The translations under genes and the position numbers were made by a program. Below, piece after piece: positions 1 to 9,212 of a DNA stretch of 64,000 nt. Source of the stretch: an uncultured Chitinophagaceae bacterium (lineage in GTDB: Bacteria > Bacteroidota > Bacteroidia > Chitinophagales > Chitinophagaceae); assembly GCA_937873715.1 (NCBI GenBank), contig CALMYJ010000019.1:1-64000 (forward strand), given 5' to 3'. The notes below the pieces were generated by a model that was not told the DNA's origin, did no database searches, and was given only the letters and a program-made list of their open reading frames with translations. Position 1 is the first letter of the stretch. Every line of letters begins with the position of its first letter.

Positions 1-1179
1 GTGGGTTTTGCCCCGGCAGCCGCAGCAGTTTCTACTCCCTATCCCCCCCCCCCCGCCGATGGCTCAAGCGGCCAGGTGCTGAGCACCAATGGCTCGGGTA
101 CCTTAAGCTGGGCTACTGTGAGCAGCGGAGGCGGCAGTGGCTGGTCTTTAACAGGTAACAGCGGCACCAGCTCAAGCAACTATATTGGTACTTCAGATTA
201 TCAGCCAATTATTTTTAAAGTAAACAATACACAGGCAGGCTATATTGGCACTGCCGGGGATAGAAATACACTTTGGGGTATGGGTACTGCTGCCACATAC
301 CAGGCTACTGCACTAGGCTACAATGCAAGTGCAAATAGCGGAAACAATGCTACCGCTGTAGGTTATGCGGCCAATGCCAGGGGTTACAGAAGTGTAGCTA
401 TCGGCTCAGATGCACAAACCGCTAATCAAAATGACGGGGTGGCAATAGGCTATAACAGTAATGCCAACTCGTATATGGGCATTGCCATTGGTGCAAACGC
501 AACCACCAGTTCCAGCAATAATGCCTTAGCCTTTGGCGTAAGTGCAAGTGCATCGGGCCAAAACTCAAATGCTATTGGCAACGGCGCCAGTGCTACCGGC
601 CAAAATTCTACCGCACTGGGCAACGGCGCCAGCGCTACAGCCGCCAATGCTACCGCTATTGGCAACGGTGCCAGCGCTACATCCTCCAATACTATTTCTA
701 TCGGTAACACATCGGTAACGGCTATACGTGGCCAGGTAAACTTTACGACCTATAGTGATGGTCGTTTTAAAATAAATGTAAAAGAAAATGTACCAGGGCT
801 TGATTTCATTGCAAAACTTCGCCCGGTTACCTATACCTGGGATATACATAAATTTAATGCCCATGCCCGTGGCAACGATTACCAGGTAATACCAGCGGCT
901 TATAACCCAGAAGAGGAAGCGGCTATCCGCAAAAAAGAAAGCATTACCTACACCGGCTTTATTGCCCAGGAAGTAGATAAAGCCGCACAGGAAAACAATT
1001 TTAACTTTAGTGGTGTAAATAAGCCTGTTGATGATAAAGATGCTTATAGCCTGAGTTATGCAGAATTTGTGGTACCACTGGTAAAAGCAGCACAGGAGTT
1101 AAACCAAAAAATTAATGAGCAGCAAAAAATGATCGAAGCATTGCAGGAAGAGATCAGTAAATTAAAAAAGAAAAAATAG
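1..1179 (+). CDS. Surface adhesin/tail-fibre-like protein with C-terminal S74 chaperone domain (5'-truncated by window)
   Basis: The reading frame is open from base 1, so the true start is probably outside the window. Visible order: a Pro- and Gly/Ser-rich linker containing GSSGQVLSTNGSG (residues about 14-50), then YadA-head-like repeats of about 14 residues with AIG/ALG steps (about 100-235), then an S74-type intramolecular chaperone domain (about 250-392) with SDGRFK and YTGFIAQEVDKA, and a C-terminal coiled coil ending in a lysine run. In phage tail spikes and related bacterial proteins this domain assists trimer folding and may cleave itself off. Bacteroidota carry many such proteins outside prophages, and no phage genes are nearby. 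I infer a trimeric cell-surface fibre; the ligand is unknown. A 12-C run at 43-54 and 42-bp DNA repeats at 577-702 are listed separately. Confidence 0.8.
   Translation: MGFAPAAAAVSTPYPPPPADGSSGQVLSTNGSGTLSWATVSSGGGSGWSLTGNSGTSSSNYIGTSDYQPIIFKVNNTQAGYIGTAGDRNTLWGMGTAATYQATALGYNASANSGNNATAVGYAANARGYRSVAIGSDAQTANQNDGVAIGYNSNANSYMGIAIGANATTSSSNNALAFGVSASASGQNSNAIGNGASATGQNSTALGNGASATAANATAIGNGASATSSNTISIGNTSVTAIRGQVNFTTYSDGRFKINVKENVPGLDFIAKLRPVTYTWDIHKFNAHARGNDYQVIPAAYNPEEEAAIRKKESITYTGFIAQEVDKAAQENNFNFSGVNKPVDDKDAYSLSYAEFVVPLVKAAQELNQKINEQQKMIEALQEEISKLKKKK
43..54 (+). repeat. Poly(C)12 homopolymer inside the surface-protein gene
   Basis: Twelve consecutive C residues encode part of a proline run (PYPPPP). 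A tract this long is prone to slippage, which would shift the frame of the downstream repeats and S74 domain. Confidence 0.9.
577..702 (+). repeat. 42-bp tandem repeats encoding AIGNGASAT-type head units
   Basis: The string GGCAACGG recurs at 577, 619 and 661, a period of exactly 42 bp (14 codons). The unit core ggcaacggcgccag is nearly identical in all three. This matches the structural period of YadA-like head repeats and would allow recombination to change copy number. Confidence 0.85.
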
Positions 1180-1206
1180 AAAATACTGTTCAGCCGTGAT
1201 TTTTAC

Positions 1207-1233
1207 GCCGCTCTTTACAGGGCGGTTTTTTTT
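1207..1233 (+). terminator. Rho-independent terminator of the S74 protein gene
   Basis: GCCGCTC (1207-1213) pairs with GGGCGGT (1220-1226), including two G-U pairs, around a TTTACA loop. Eight T residues follow, 28 nt after the stop codon. Confidence 0.7.
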
Positions 1234-1283
1234 ATAGTAAAGATTTTTTTGCTGCCGCAAGGCAGATGCATATTACTTAAAAA

Positions 1284-1316
1284 ACGGTGCTGCTGGCTTA
1301 TGGCCAGCGGCACCGT
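1284..1316 (-). terminator. Terminator downstream of cdd
   Basis: A 14-bp stem (1284-1297 with 1303-1316, one G-U pair) with a 5-nt loop lies 12 nt beyond the cdd stop. Read on the minus strand it is followed by a T-rich run. It may also back up the plus-strand terminator at 1207-1233. Confidence 0.75.
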
Positions 1317-1327
1317 AAAATCGTTTT

Positions 1328-1816
1328 TTATTTTTTTAAATCACCCGAAGTGAAAGTGAGTGGCAGCAATTGCTTGGCACTTTGTATAATAAACACTTCT
1401 CCCTGCTGCCCCCCTAAAATGAGCCGGATAGGCTGGGCCGTACGCTCTTCGTATTCGGCTAAGGCCTGCCTGCACATGCCACAGGGCGAAATAGGCGTAT
1501 CACTTTCTCCGGCTATGTTTTTATAACTGATGGCCATCGTATCGATACCCACGCCGGGATGTATGGTAGCAGCAGCGGATAATAAAACCCTTTCGGCACA
1601 CAGGGCAACCGGATACGAAGCATTTTCCTGGTTAGTACCTATTACTTCCTGTCCATCTTTCAGCCGGGCAACGGCACTCACATGAAAGTTAGAATAGGGG
1701 GCGTATGCCAGTGCCGTAACAGCCCTTGCCTTTTCCAGCAGGGCCGCATCTGCCGGCTCAAGCGCTGCTGCCGATGCATATACCTCAATTGTAAAGCCGA
1801 TATCTTTTTTTACCAT
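1328..1816 (-). CDS. cdd: Cytidine deaminase
   Basis: Zn-dependent hydrolytic deaminase converting cytidine and deoxycytidine to uridine and deoxyuridine in pyrimidine salvage; cytosolic. The family signature is intact: C-A-E at about residues 73-75 (zinc ligand and catalytic Glu) within NASYPVALCAERV, and PCGMC at about 111-115 supplying two more zinc Cys ligands. At about 162 aa it is somewhat longer than the usual 130-140 aa, from a longer N-terminus. I chose the ATG at 1816; a GTG one codon upstream (1819) also fits. It is a single gene between the lepB terminator at 1843-1866 and its own terminator at 1284-1316. Confidence 0.93.
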   Translation of the reverse strand: MVKKDIGFTIEVYASAAALEPADAALLEKARAVTALAYAPYSNFHVSAVARLKDGQEVIGTNQENASYPVALCAERVLLSAAATIHPGVGIDTMAISYKNIAGESDTPISPCGMCRQALAEYEERTAQPIRLILGGQQGEVFIIQSAKQLLPLTFTSGDLKK

Positions 1817-1842
1817 CACAACATTTTAAAACTATAAAGAAA

Positions 1843-1866
1843 AAAGACACAATTGCTTGTGTCTTT
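1843..1866 (-). terminator. Terminator downstream of lepB
   Basis: A perfect 10-bp stem, AAAGACACAA (1843-1852) with TTGTGTCTTT (1857-1866) and loop TTGC, is followed on the minus strand by TTTTCTTTA. It separates lepB from cdd. Confidence 0.85.
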
Positions 1867-1902
1867 GTAAATATAATGAATTCAATAAACCATAACGGGC
1901 AT

Positions 1903-3402
1903 TTATTTAATGGAACGGAAAAGCCTGCTCCACCGTGGCCCCTTCTCCCAGCTAAACCATATCAGCGATGCTTTGCCCACTACATGATCTTCGGGTACAA
2001 AACCCCAATAGCGGCTGTCTAAAGAGTTATGTCGGTTATCACCCATCATCCAGTAATAATCCATTTTAAACGTATAGCTGCTGGCAGGCTTTCCATTTAG
2101 GTGGTATTGCCCGTTTTTTAATTCAAGCTGGTTGCCCTCGTAAGTGCGGATACATCTTTCGTAACGGGTAACATTATCCTCAGTAAGGGCAATGGTTGCG
2201 CCTTTGGCAGGTATCCACAGCGGGCCAAAATTATCGGTACTCCATTGTGCAGCAGTATTGTAATAAGGGAAAATTTCGGCAGAAATCCTGTCTTCGTATG
2301 GCTCAAACATGGCGGCTGCCTGCGCCGATAGCTGGCTCTTTTCTTTATTGGTAATATTCACCAGTACAGCACCATCCTGCAGCACCACCACATCGCCCTG
2401 CTCCTCCCTTACCATTATACCAACAGACTGCAGGTTATCAGCATCCGGGTAAAATGCCTGCGGATTTTTTAGCTTATAATACCTTTCAGCATCCGGGAAC
2501 AGCGGCTGTTGCTTACCATTGATATATACTATACCAGCTTTTATTTGCAGGGTATCACCGGCAACTGCCACGCAGCGTTTAATAAAATTTTCCCTTTTAT
2601 CTACCGGCCTTGTGATGATGATATCACCATAAGTTTGCCATACCTGCTCCCTGCTGCTGGAATGCATCTCCTGGTAATAGGTACGCCTTGAGCCAAAACG
2701 TTCCTCATCATTAATAAGGGTATCATTTACCGGGAAGTTAAATACCACAGCATCGTTGCGTTTTACCGGCGAGGCAAACCAACGGGTATAAGGAATTTTT
2801 ACCCACTCCACATACGATTTTGTATTTGCCACCGGCAAAGTATGGTGTACAAATGGCATGGCTATTGGCGTATTGGGGAGGCGTGGCCCGTAGGCAAATT
2901 TGCTCACAAATAAAAAATCGTTTACCAATAATGTTTTTTCCATTGATGGCGTGGGTATGGTATACGCTTCAAATACAAAAGTGCGTATAAGCGTAGCCGC
3001 TACTACTGCAAATGCGGCTGCATCCACCCACTCTCTTACTGCCGATTTTTTATAATTATCCACTACCAGCGTTCCGGCATATCTTTCGTTTTTTGAAAAA
3101 CCGAGGTAAGGAAAATATACAAATGGCACCAGTACGGCCAGGGCATGATGCCCCACCCCAAAGCGGCCAAAATGTTCTACAAACTTTATGGTAATCCAGA
3201 TGCTGATGAACTGCCCGGCAATGGGTACAAACTGGAAGAAGAACCAATACCGCCTGAGGTTCATTTTAGTTACCATACACCAGGTATTGTAAAAAGGCAC
3301 AAAAGCTTTCCAGCCTTCGATACCTGCTTTTTTAAACATACCGTACAAGCCTATATGCCATCCCAGGGCTGCCAGTATAAAAATGATCCATCCTATGCTC
3401 AT
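1903..3402 (-). CDS. lepB: Signal peptidase I
   Basis: Membrane-bound Ser/Lys protease that removes signal peptides from Sec-exported proteins; the active site faces the periplasm. The first ~110 residues form a multi-pass membrane domain (DUF5684-like, common in Bacteroidota enzymes). A further membrane segment at about 125-145 is followed by PTPSMEKTL with catalytic Ser at about 153, the catalytic Lys region FIKRCVAVAGD (Lys about 275), and the box GDNRHNSLDSRYWG at about 454-467. At 499 aa it is much longer than the E. coli enzyme, from the N-terminal domain and an insertion between the Lys box and the GDNR box; both are usual for this phylum. It has its own terminator. Confidence 0.95.
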   Translation of the reverse strand: MSIGWIIFILAALGWHIGLYGMFKKAGIEGWKAFVPFYNTWCMVTKMNLRRYWFFFQFVPIAGQFISIWITIKFVEHFGRFGVGHHALAVLVPFVYFPYLGFSKNERYAGTLVVDNYKKSAVREWVDAAAFAVVAATLIRTFVFEAYTIPTPSMEKTLLVNDFLFVSKFAYGPRLPNTPIAMPFVHHTLPVANTKSYVEWVKIPYTRWFASPVKRNDAVVFNFPVNDTLINDEERFGSRRTYYQEMHSSSREQVWQTYGDIIITRPVDKRENFIKRCVAVAGDTLQIKAGIVYINGKQQPLFPDAERYYKLKNPQAFYPDADNLQSVGIMVREEQGDVVVLQDGAVLVNITNKEKSQLSAQAAAMFEPYEDRISAEIFPYYNTAAQWSTDNFGPLWIPAKGATIALTEDNVTRYERCIRTYEGNQLELKNGQYHLNGKPASSYTFKMDYYWMMGDNRHNSLDSRYWGFVPEDHVVGKASLIWFSWEKGPRWSRLFRSIK

Positions 3403-3514
3403 ATTGTTTTTTTTGTCGGGTTTAAAAGTAGCTTAATTCCCAAATTAGCTGTTTACCACTTAAAAAATGTTGTGAAATGTTTAACCGGCTTTTATGGCCG
3501 GTATATTGCTTAGC

Positions 3515-5101
3515 TTATTTATGCACTTCGCTGGTAAAATGAAACTCAATATCCGGGTTATTTTGCCGCTCTGTATTTAAAAACCATTCGCTTTGGGCCA
3601 GGTACACCAGGTGGCCGTCTTTATCTTCAGCTATATTGGCCTGTTTGTATTTAATAAAGTCATCAATTTTTTTAGGGTCTTTGCTTGTAATCCAGCAGGC
3701 TTTGTAAAAGGGCAGGCTGTTCATTTGTACCGAAGCCCCATACTCCTGCAGCAGCCGGTATTGTATTACTTCAAACTGTAGCTCACCTACGCAGCCAATA
3801 ATTTTTTTATTACCGCCAAACTGGGTAAACAATTGTGCCACGCCTTCGTCGGTAAGCTGCAGCAGCCCCTTTTCGAGCTGCTTGGTTTTCATGGGGTCTT
3901 TATTTTGTACCTCTTTAAATATTTCCGGCGAAAACGTTGGGATGCCGGTAAAATAAAACTTTTCACCTTCGGTAAGGGTATCGCCAATTTTAAAATTTCC
4001 TGTATCAAATAGCCCCACCACATCGCCGGGATATGCTTCTTCAATTACATCTTTTTGCCGGGCCAGGAAGCTGTAAGGGTTACTAAATCGTATATCTTTT
4101 TCGAGCCGTACATGTTTGTAATATTTATTCCGTTCAAAGCGGCCGCTGCATACCCGTAAAAAAGCAATCCTGTCTCGGTGCTTGGGATCAAGGTTGGCGT
4201 GTATCTTAAAAATAAAACCGCTGAATTTATCTTCGCCGGGCTCCACCGCTCTTACCGAAGTGTGCCTTGAACGTGGCGCCGGGGCTATACGGATAAAGGT
4301 ATCCAGCATTTCCTTTACACCAAAATTATTAACGGCGCTGCCAAAAAATACCGGGGCCACACTGCCATCCAGGTAATCTGCCACTTTGAGTTCGCCATAA
4401 ACGCCTTCTATCAGCTCCACATCTTCACGCAAAATGGCCGCATCCTTTTCACCTATTTTTTGCTGTAGCAGGTCATCCTGTAAATCTTTAATTTTTACCA
4501 CATCTTCATCATTGGCCTTAGTACCTGCGGTAAACAATACCAGGCTTTTTTCATGCATATCGTACACCCCTTTAAAATCCTTGCCACTATTGATGGGGAT
4601 AGTCATGGGATGCAATTGTATTTTTAGTTCCTTTTCAATTTCTTCCAGCAGGTCGAAGCGGTTTTTGCCATCACGGTCCATTTTATTGATAAACACAATT
4701 ACCGGTGTTCGCCGCATGGCAATTACTTCCATCAGCCGCCGGGTTTGTTCTTCCACACCGTTTACGCTGTCTATCACCAGTACCACGCTGTCTACCGCGG
4801 TGAGGGTACGATAGGTATCTTCGGCAAAGTCTTTATGCCCGGGTGTATCCAGCAGGTTAATTAAATGATTGTTGTATTCAAAAGTCATAACGCTGGTGGC
4901 TACACTAATACCACGCTGCCGCTCTATTTCCATAAAGTCGGATGTAGCATGCTTTTTTATTTTATTGCTTTTTACGGCACCGGCTGTTTGTATGGCTCCG
5001 CCAAAAAGCAGGAACTTTTCGGTAAGGGTGGTTTTACCGGCATCCGGGTGACTGATGATGGCAAAGGTTTTTCGCCTGTTTACTTCACTACTGTATTTCA
5101 T
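3515..5101 (-). CDS. prfC: Peptide chain release factor 3
   Basis: Translational GTPase that recycles RF1/RF2 from the ribosome after termination; cytosolic. G1 motif [15 protein letters not shown] near the N-terminus, G3 DTPGHKDF and G4 NKMD are all present, then domain II and an RF3-type C-terminal domain. The length of 528 aa is normal for the family, and the [10 protein letters not shown] stretch separates it from EF-G. A TACCTTTG box at 5176-5183 on the minus strand fits a promoter about 75 nt upstream. The phosphopantetheinyl transferase gene upstream is on the same strand, so read-through is possible. Confidence 0.96.
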   Translation of the reverse strand: MKYSSEVNRRKTFAIISHPDAGKTTLTEKFLLFGGAIQTAGAVKSNKIKKHATSDFMEIERQRGISVATSVMTFEYNNHLINLLDTPGHKDFAEDTYRTLTAVDSVVLVIDSVNGVEEQTRRLMEVIAMRRTPVIVFINKMDRDGKNRFDLLEEIEKELKIQLHPMTIPINSGKDFKGVYDMHEKSLVLFTAGTKANDEDVVKIKDLQDDLLQQKIGEKDAAILREDVELIEGVYGELKVADYLDGSVAPVFFGSAVNNFGVKEMLDTFIRIAPAPRSRHTSVRAVEPGEDKFSGFIFKIHANLDPKHRDRIAFLRVCSGRFERNKYYKHVRLEKDIRFSNPYSFLARQKDVIEEAYPGDVVGLFDTGNFKIGDTLTEGEKFYFTGIPTFSPEIFKEVQNKDPMKTKQLEKGLLQLTDEGVAQLFTQFGGNKKIIGCVGELQFEVIQYRLLQEYGASVQMNSLPFYKACWITSKDPKKIDDFIKYKQANIAEDKDGHLVYLAQSEWFLNTERQNNPDIEFHFTSEVHK

Positions 5102-5175
5102 ACTTCTGTTTGCGGCGCCTGTAAGGGCAGCCTTGTTGAACCAATGTTGTATTACAAGGGTATTTTTCGGAGCGG

Positions 5176-5183
5176 CAAAGGTA
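5176..5183 (-). promoter_or_regulatory. Bacteroidota-type -7 box before prfC
   Basis: On the minus strand this reads TACCTTTG, an exact match to the TAnnTTTG consensus, about 75 nt before the prfC start. I see no clear -33 TTTG at the right distance. Confidence 0.5.
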
Positions 5184-5237
5184 AGGGTTGATAGGTTTTG
5201 TATGCCAGCACGGTAAAACGAGGTGTAATTGTGGGGC

Positions 5238-5876
5238 TCAACTGCTTTTGACCCAGGAAATACAATTGCCGCCGATAAAAAGAAAATGCACCTGCAGCGC
5301 TACGGCATGCTGCTTCAACACCTGGCAGGCTGCGGTGCCACCGTTATCCTGCACCTGCAGCGTATGGATACGCAGGTGTTCCTTAAAATCAATTTCGCCG
5401 CTGCCATACCATTTATACAAAGCCTCTTTAATGCTCCATGCCAGGGTAAACAATTGCACGGGCACTATATTTTTTTCCGCAGCTACTGTTTCAATCAACT
5501 GTATTTCGTTGGGCAGCAGGAACCGGTGTTTTACCTTTTCGGTACGCCAGGTTTCGGCTTCCACATCTACCCCCACCCTTTCGGTACGGCTTACCAGTAC
5601 AGCCGCATAATCGCCACAATGCGATATGGAAAAATGATAGGCTTCATTTTCAAGAAAAGGTTTCCGGGTATCTGCAATACGGATTAGGTTATACGGAAAA
5701 TCGGGGAACAGTTCCCGGAGCAGGCGCCTGCCTGCCAGGTGCTGCAAGCGCTTGTGCGGATGCGTAATGCTGCGCTGCAGGGGTACTTCCTGCAAAAAAA
5801 AACTTTCCGGCTCGGTGATATGCCACAAGCCAAGCCTGCTGTGCTGGTTGATATTTTGTTGATAAACCAATGGCAT
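5238..5876 (-). CDS. 4'-phosphopantetheinyl transferase superfamily protein (Sfp/AcpT-like)
   Basis: Predicted to transfer 4'-phosphopantetheine from CoA to a Ser of acyl- or peptidyl-carrier proteins. The Sfp-type signatures are present: FSISHCGDY at about 82-90, GVDVE at about 102-106 (Mg-binding Asp and Glu), and [10 protein letters not shown] at about 147-156 with the catalytic Glu/Lys pair. The length of 212 aa fits the monomeric Sfp class rather than the roughly 120-aa AcpS class. No PKS, NRPS or carrier-protein gene is nearby, so it may serve the fatty-acid ACP or a cluster elsewhere. Confidence 0.85.
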   Translation of the reverse strand: MPLVYQQNINQHSRLGLWHITEPESFFLQEVPLQRSITHPHKRLQHLAGRRLLRELFPDFPYNLIRIADTRKPFLENEAYHFSISHCGDYAAVLVSRTERVGVDVEAETWRTEKVKHRFLLPNEIQLIETVAAEKNIVPVQLFTLAWSIKEALYKWYGSGEIDFKEHLRIHTLQVQDNGGTAACQVLKQHAVALQVHFLFIGGNCISWVKSS

Positions 5877-5981
5877 AATTTAGCCCTGTGTACTATTTAT
5901 TTTTAAAATTGCCCCGGCGGTTGAGTGAGGGGATTTCAATATTACAACTTATACCTTTAAAAGCAGCAAGAGCCAGAAAAC

Positions 5982-6518
5982 ATGATTTTAAGCGACACCC
6001 GTATTTTGCAGGAAATAGAAAAAGGAACCATCAAAATAGAACCCTACAGCAGAGAATGCCTGGGCAGCAACAGCTACGATGTACATCTTGGTAAATTTTT
6101 GGCCACCTATACCGATAAAGAATTAGATGCCCGTAAACACAACGAGATTACCCATTTTGAAATACCAGACGAGGGCATTGTATTGTATCCGCATATTTTT
6201 TACCTGGGCGTTACGGAAGAGTACACAGAAACGCATGCCCATGTACCTTTTTTAGAAGGCAAATCTTCTACCGGTAGGCTGGGTATAGATATACATGCTA
6301 CTGCCGGCAAGGGCGATGTGGGTTTTTGTGGTAACTGGACGCTGGAGATTTCGGTTAAACAACCTGTAAAAGTGTATAAAGGCATGCCCATCGGCCAGTT
6401 AATTTATTTCCCGGTGGATGGCGATATTGAAGTAAAATACAATCAGAAAAAAAATGCCAAATACAGTGGCCAGCACAATAAGCCGGTAGAAAGTATGATG
6501 TGGAAGAACAGCTTTTAA
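5982..6518 (+). CDS. dcd: dCTP deaminase
   Basis: Deaminates dCTP to dUTP, feeding dUMP/dTMP synthesis; homotrimer of the dUTPase fold. The opening (MILSDTRI..EIEKGTIKIEP), SNSYDVHLG, and LEGKSSTGRLG with the catalytic Glu are typical, followed by GNWTLEISV and PIGQLIYF. At 178 aa it is slightly shorter than E. coli Dcd. The start follows a TACCTTTA box (5952-5959), close to the -7 consensus. It is divergent from the phosphopantetheinyl transferase gene. Whether it is mono- or bifunctional (DCD-DUT) cannot be read from the sequence with confidence. Confidence 0.95.
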   Translation: MILSDTRILQEIEKGTIKIEPYSRECLGSNSYDVHLGKFLATYTDKELDARKHNEITHFEIPDEGIVLYPHIFYLGVTEEYTETHAHVPFLEGKSSTGRLGIDIHATAGKGDVGFCGNWTLEISVKQPVKVYKGMPIGQLIYFPVDGDIEVKYNQKKNAKYSGQHNKPVESMMWKNSF

Positions 6519-6572
6519 CCTGCGGCCCTGTGCAGGAGGCCATCACATTTAACACATAACACACTACTACCT

Positions 6573-7649
6573 ATGTCATGGCTCAAAATCATCGCCCTTG
6601 CTGCACTGCTACTCCCCTCCCTGCATGGGCAGGCACAGCCACCCGGTGCCGATTCGCTATTGCAGTTTATAACCCAAAATAAAAACCGAAGCGCCGTATG
6701 CATTGCCCGAAACGATACCATCATTGCCCGGCTAAATGAAAATAAACTGATGCCATTAGCCAGTACGGTAAAAATGCTGATTGCCGTAGAGTTTGCCAAG
6801 CAGGCCGGCACCGGCGTTATTGACGAAGAAGCTTTAGTACCGCTATCCGAACTGGATAAATACTACCTGGCTGGCACAGATGGCGGTGCACACCCCGCCT
6901 GGCTGCAATACGAAAAGCAAAAAAACAATATTAAAAACGACAGCATATCGCTAAAAAACATTGCCCGTGGCATGATTATTTTTAGCAGTAATGCCAACAC
7001 CGAGTACCTGCTCGACCTGCTGGGGCTGGATAATACCAGCAGCAACACACAGCTTTTTGGCCTTAAAAAACATACGGCACTGTATCCAATTGTTTCGTCT
7101 TTCTTTCTCTATCAAAATCCGCACAAAGCCAAAGAAGATAAAATACTTAAAAGTATAGCAGCGCTAACAGAGGAGCAATATTGCAAAACCATTTACCAGA
7201 TTCACAAAGCACTTAAATACGATACGGTACTGAAAAAAAAATTCAGGATGGAAGAGATGAGCATGAAACTGCAAAAAACCTGGAGCGACAGGCTTACCGC
7301 CTCTACCGCTGCCGAGTATGTGCAATTGTGCAGCATACTTAACCGGCGCAAATTTTTAACTTCAGACAGTTATGGTGTGCTGGCCGAAGTGCTGGAGTTT
7401 GTAATGGAAAATCCGGCTAATCAAAAAATATACAAGCACCTGGGCATTAAAAACGGCAGCACGGCCTTTGTACTTACCGAAGCCTTTTATGCTACCCTGC
7501 AGGATGGCAGCCGTATAGAAGCGGCGTATTTTTTTAACAACCTTACACCTGAAGAAAACACCCGTATGCAACGCTGGCTGAATGATTTGCGCAGGGGAAT
7601 CACACAACACCCGGCTTTTTTGACACAGGTATCAAAACAACTGCAATAA
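6573..7649 (+). CDS. Secreted serine hydrolase, class A beta-lactamase-like fold
   Basis: A signal peptide is visible (about residues 1-22, ending HGQAQ). The penicillin-interacting motifs appear in order: S-x-x-K as STVK at about 64-67, S-x-N as SSN at about 138-140, and a K-x-G variant KNGS at about 293-296. These support an acyl-serine hydrolase acting in the periplasm. The length of 358 aa exceeds a typical class A beta-lactamase (about 290), and the usual KTG has Asn in the middle. I infer a peptidase or hydrolase of the beta-lactamase-2 family. Beta-lactam resistance activity is possible but not demonstrated. It follows dcd by 54 nt and ends at a strong terminator. Confidence 0.75.
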   Translation: MSWLKIIALAALLLPSLHGQAQPPGADSLLQFITQNKNRSAVCIARNDTIIARLNENKLMPLASTVKMLIAVEFAKQAGTGVIDEEALVPLSELDKYYLAGTDGGAHPAWLQYEKQKNNIKNDSISLKNIARGMIIFSSNANTEYLLDLLGLDNTSSNTQLFGLKKHTALYPIVSSFFLYQNPHKAKEDKILKSIAALTEEQYCKTIYQIHKALKYDTVLKKKFRMEEMSMKLQKTWSDRLTASTAAEYVQLCSILNRRKFLTSDSYGVLAEVLEFVMENPANQKIYKHLGIKNGSTAFVLTEAFYATLQDGSRIEAAYFFNNLTPEENTRMQRWLNDLRRGITQHPAFLTQVSKQLQ

Positions 7650-7650
7650 A

Positions 7651-7670
7651 AAAACCGGAATCCCGGTTTT
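7651..7670 (+). terminator. Terminator of the serine hydrolase gene
   Basis: A perfect 8-bp stem AAAACCGG/CCGGTTTT with loop AATC begins right after the stop codon. The T run is part of the stem's 3' arm. Confidence 0.8.
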
Positions 7671-8012
7671 GTAAACGCTGTACTGGTTACTGAAACACAA
7701 ATCCCTCCATACCGCTCTAAACCCATTGGGAGAGCATATCTATAATTTACATTCAAATTTTGTAACCCTGTTACTATTCGTTGGCAGGATTTTGGTATTG
7801 TTATCTTTAAAAAAATTACCTTTAAGAATTGTATCAGTTTTATTTTTCACAACACTAATTAAGGTTGTATCAGTTTATAATAACTGCTACAGTATTGAAT
7901 AAGTACAGCCACTGTGGTAAGGGTTAACATGAAACCATGTAAGGCTGAACAGGATTTATGACTCCTTTATCCTTGAACTGGATTACATTATTTTACAAAT
8001 CAAAGGATTATC
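7671..8012. other. Intergenic region upstream of the VGIGT protein gene, with a 12-bp direct repeat
   Basis: AT-rich spacer without a supported ORF. TTGTATCAGTTT occurs at 7829-7840 and again at 7865-7876, 36 bp apart, so the copies lie about three and a half helical turns apart. It could be a regulator site for the downstream gene. No full TTTG/TAnnTTTG promoter was recognised. Confidence 0.5.
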
Positions 8013-8903
8013 ATGAAAAAAGTTACGCTAACAGTGTTCCTTATAACTTTTTTGCTGGTTGCAGGTATTGCACAAAACGTAGGTATTGGCACCGATGCGC
8101 CAATTTCACGCCTGTCGGTGGACCGTGGCATTAAAGTAGACCAAAGCAACTCTGGTACTTTTGGCAGCCTTGCCAGCGCCCTTACTTTTGGCAGCGATAT
8201 GCAGGTGGGTATTGCCAGCAATCGAAGCGGAGCCGGAAATGTTCAAAATGGCATGGACTTATACACAGCCAATATCCGGCGCATTTCTATAACAAGTACC
8301 GGTAATGTGGGTATAGGTACTACCAATCCACAATATCGGCTAGACGTAGCAGGAACCGCAAGAATAAGTTCGAATTTAATTATTGATGGTAACCTGGGCA
8401 TTGGGATAACTGACCCACAGTATCGGCTGCATACTACAGTTGGTTATTTTACCCAGCGTTTAGGTGTGGGCACCATCCCAAATAATAATTATGCCCTCGA
8501 TTTGGTAGGCAGCACCCGGCTTGACGGCAATGTACGTGTTACCGGATTTTTGACAAGTGAAGACAATATCAGGGTATTAAATACGATGGGCATTGTACGT
8601 AGCAACTCTTCTACCCAATATAAAATTGTTCCATTTAATTTGAACTTTAGTATAAACACCGGAGCTGGTGGTAGTTTTCAAACCGGCAATATCAGCTATG
8701 GCGAATCGTTTTCCTCGGCCCCTATGGTGCTGGTAGGCCAGGTGAGCCAGGCAATAGGTACTGTAGGCACTCTGGCATGGCTCAACATTGTGCCGTTTTC
8801 TCCCGGAACTTCAGGCACTACTTTTTTTATTGCTAATACGGGAAATAGCAATATGACATTTAGCAGCATAACGGTAAGATGCCTGGCCATTGGCCCACAA
8901 TAA
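8013..8903 (+). CDS. Secreted VGIGT-type surface protein
   Basis: The signal peptide (about residues 1-20) is followed by the motif NVGIGTDAP. The motif recurs as VGIGTTNPQYRLDV and, in degenerate form, LGIGITDPQYRL and LGVGTIPNNNYALDLVG, giving beta-rich repeats of about 40 residues. The last ~100 residues form a compact beta domain with no S74, C1q or T9SS sorting signature that I can recognise. The family is widespread in Bacteroidota next to fibre-like proteins, and its role is unknown. It is monocistronic, with a long upstream region carrying direct repeats. I infer an exported, probably cell-surface, structural protein. Confidence 0.7.
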   Translation: MKKVTLTVFLITFLLVAGIAQNVGIGTDAPISRLSVDRGIKVDQSNSGTFGSLASALTFGSDMQVGIASNRSGAGNVQNGMDLYTANIRRISITSTGNVGIGTTNPQYRLDVAGTARISSNLIIDGNLGIGITDPQYRLHTTVGYFTQRLGVGTIPNNNYALDLVGSTRLDGNVRVTGFLTSEDNIRVLNTMGIVRSNSSTQYKIVPFNLNFSINTGAGGSFQTGNISYGESFSSAPMVLVGQVSQAIGTVGTLAWLNIVPFSPGTSGTTFFIANTGNSNMTFSSITVRCLAIGPQ

Positions 8904-9212
8904 TTGCGCTACGGCCAAAGAAATAGTTTTCTGCCAGGCTCCAATTAAAAGAAATTTTATGCTCTTCCCTTGTTCATGGCTCACGAATCCTTTTTTAGCA
9001 CTCCATACAATGGGCAGGTAATAACTCTACTTATGAAAACATATTTTCAAATTGAAATAGAAGTTTTATGCCACTCATTAACCATACACAAGTATTGAAT
9101 TAATTTGGAGAAAGTTCGCCTGTGCTACAAACTATGATAGAGCGGCAGCAAAACTGCTGCTATAAAAAAAGACTGGGTTACCGGTCTTATAAAAAATAAG
9201 GGAAATAATTCT
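8904..9212. other. Convergent intergenic region
   Basis: Between the convergent VGIGT protein and hybrid kinase genes. Apart from the kinase terminator at 9162-9188 and a weak hairpin near 9142-9160, I see no gene or site. Confidence 0.5.
9162..9188 (-). terminator. Terminator of the hybrid histidine kinase gene
   Basis: An 8-bp stem AAGACTGG (9169-9176) with CCGGTCTT (9181-9188) has one G-U pair and loop GTTA. On the minus strand it runs into seven T residues, about 25 nt past the stop. Confidence 0.8.

Noticed and set aside
1..1179. Prophage tail fibre
   Set aside because: The S74 domain is shared with phage spikes, but no capsid, terminase, integrase or lysis gene is present, and this family is common in Bacteroidota chromosomes.
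6573..7649. Acquired beta-lactam resistance gene
   Set aside because: The SxxK and SxN motifs are present but the KTG motif is altered, the protein is longer, and no mobile element surrounds it. Only a serine hydrolase call is supported.
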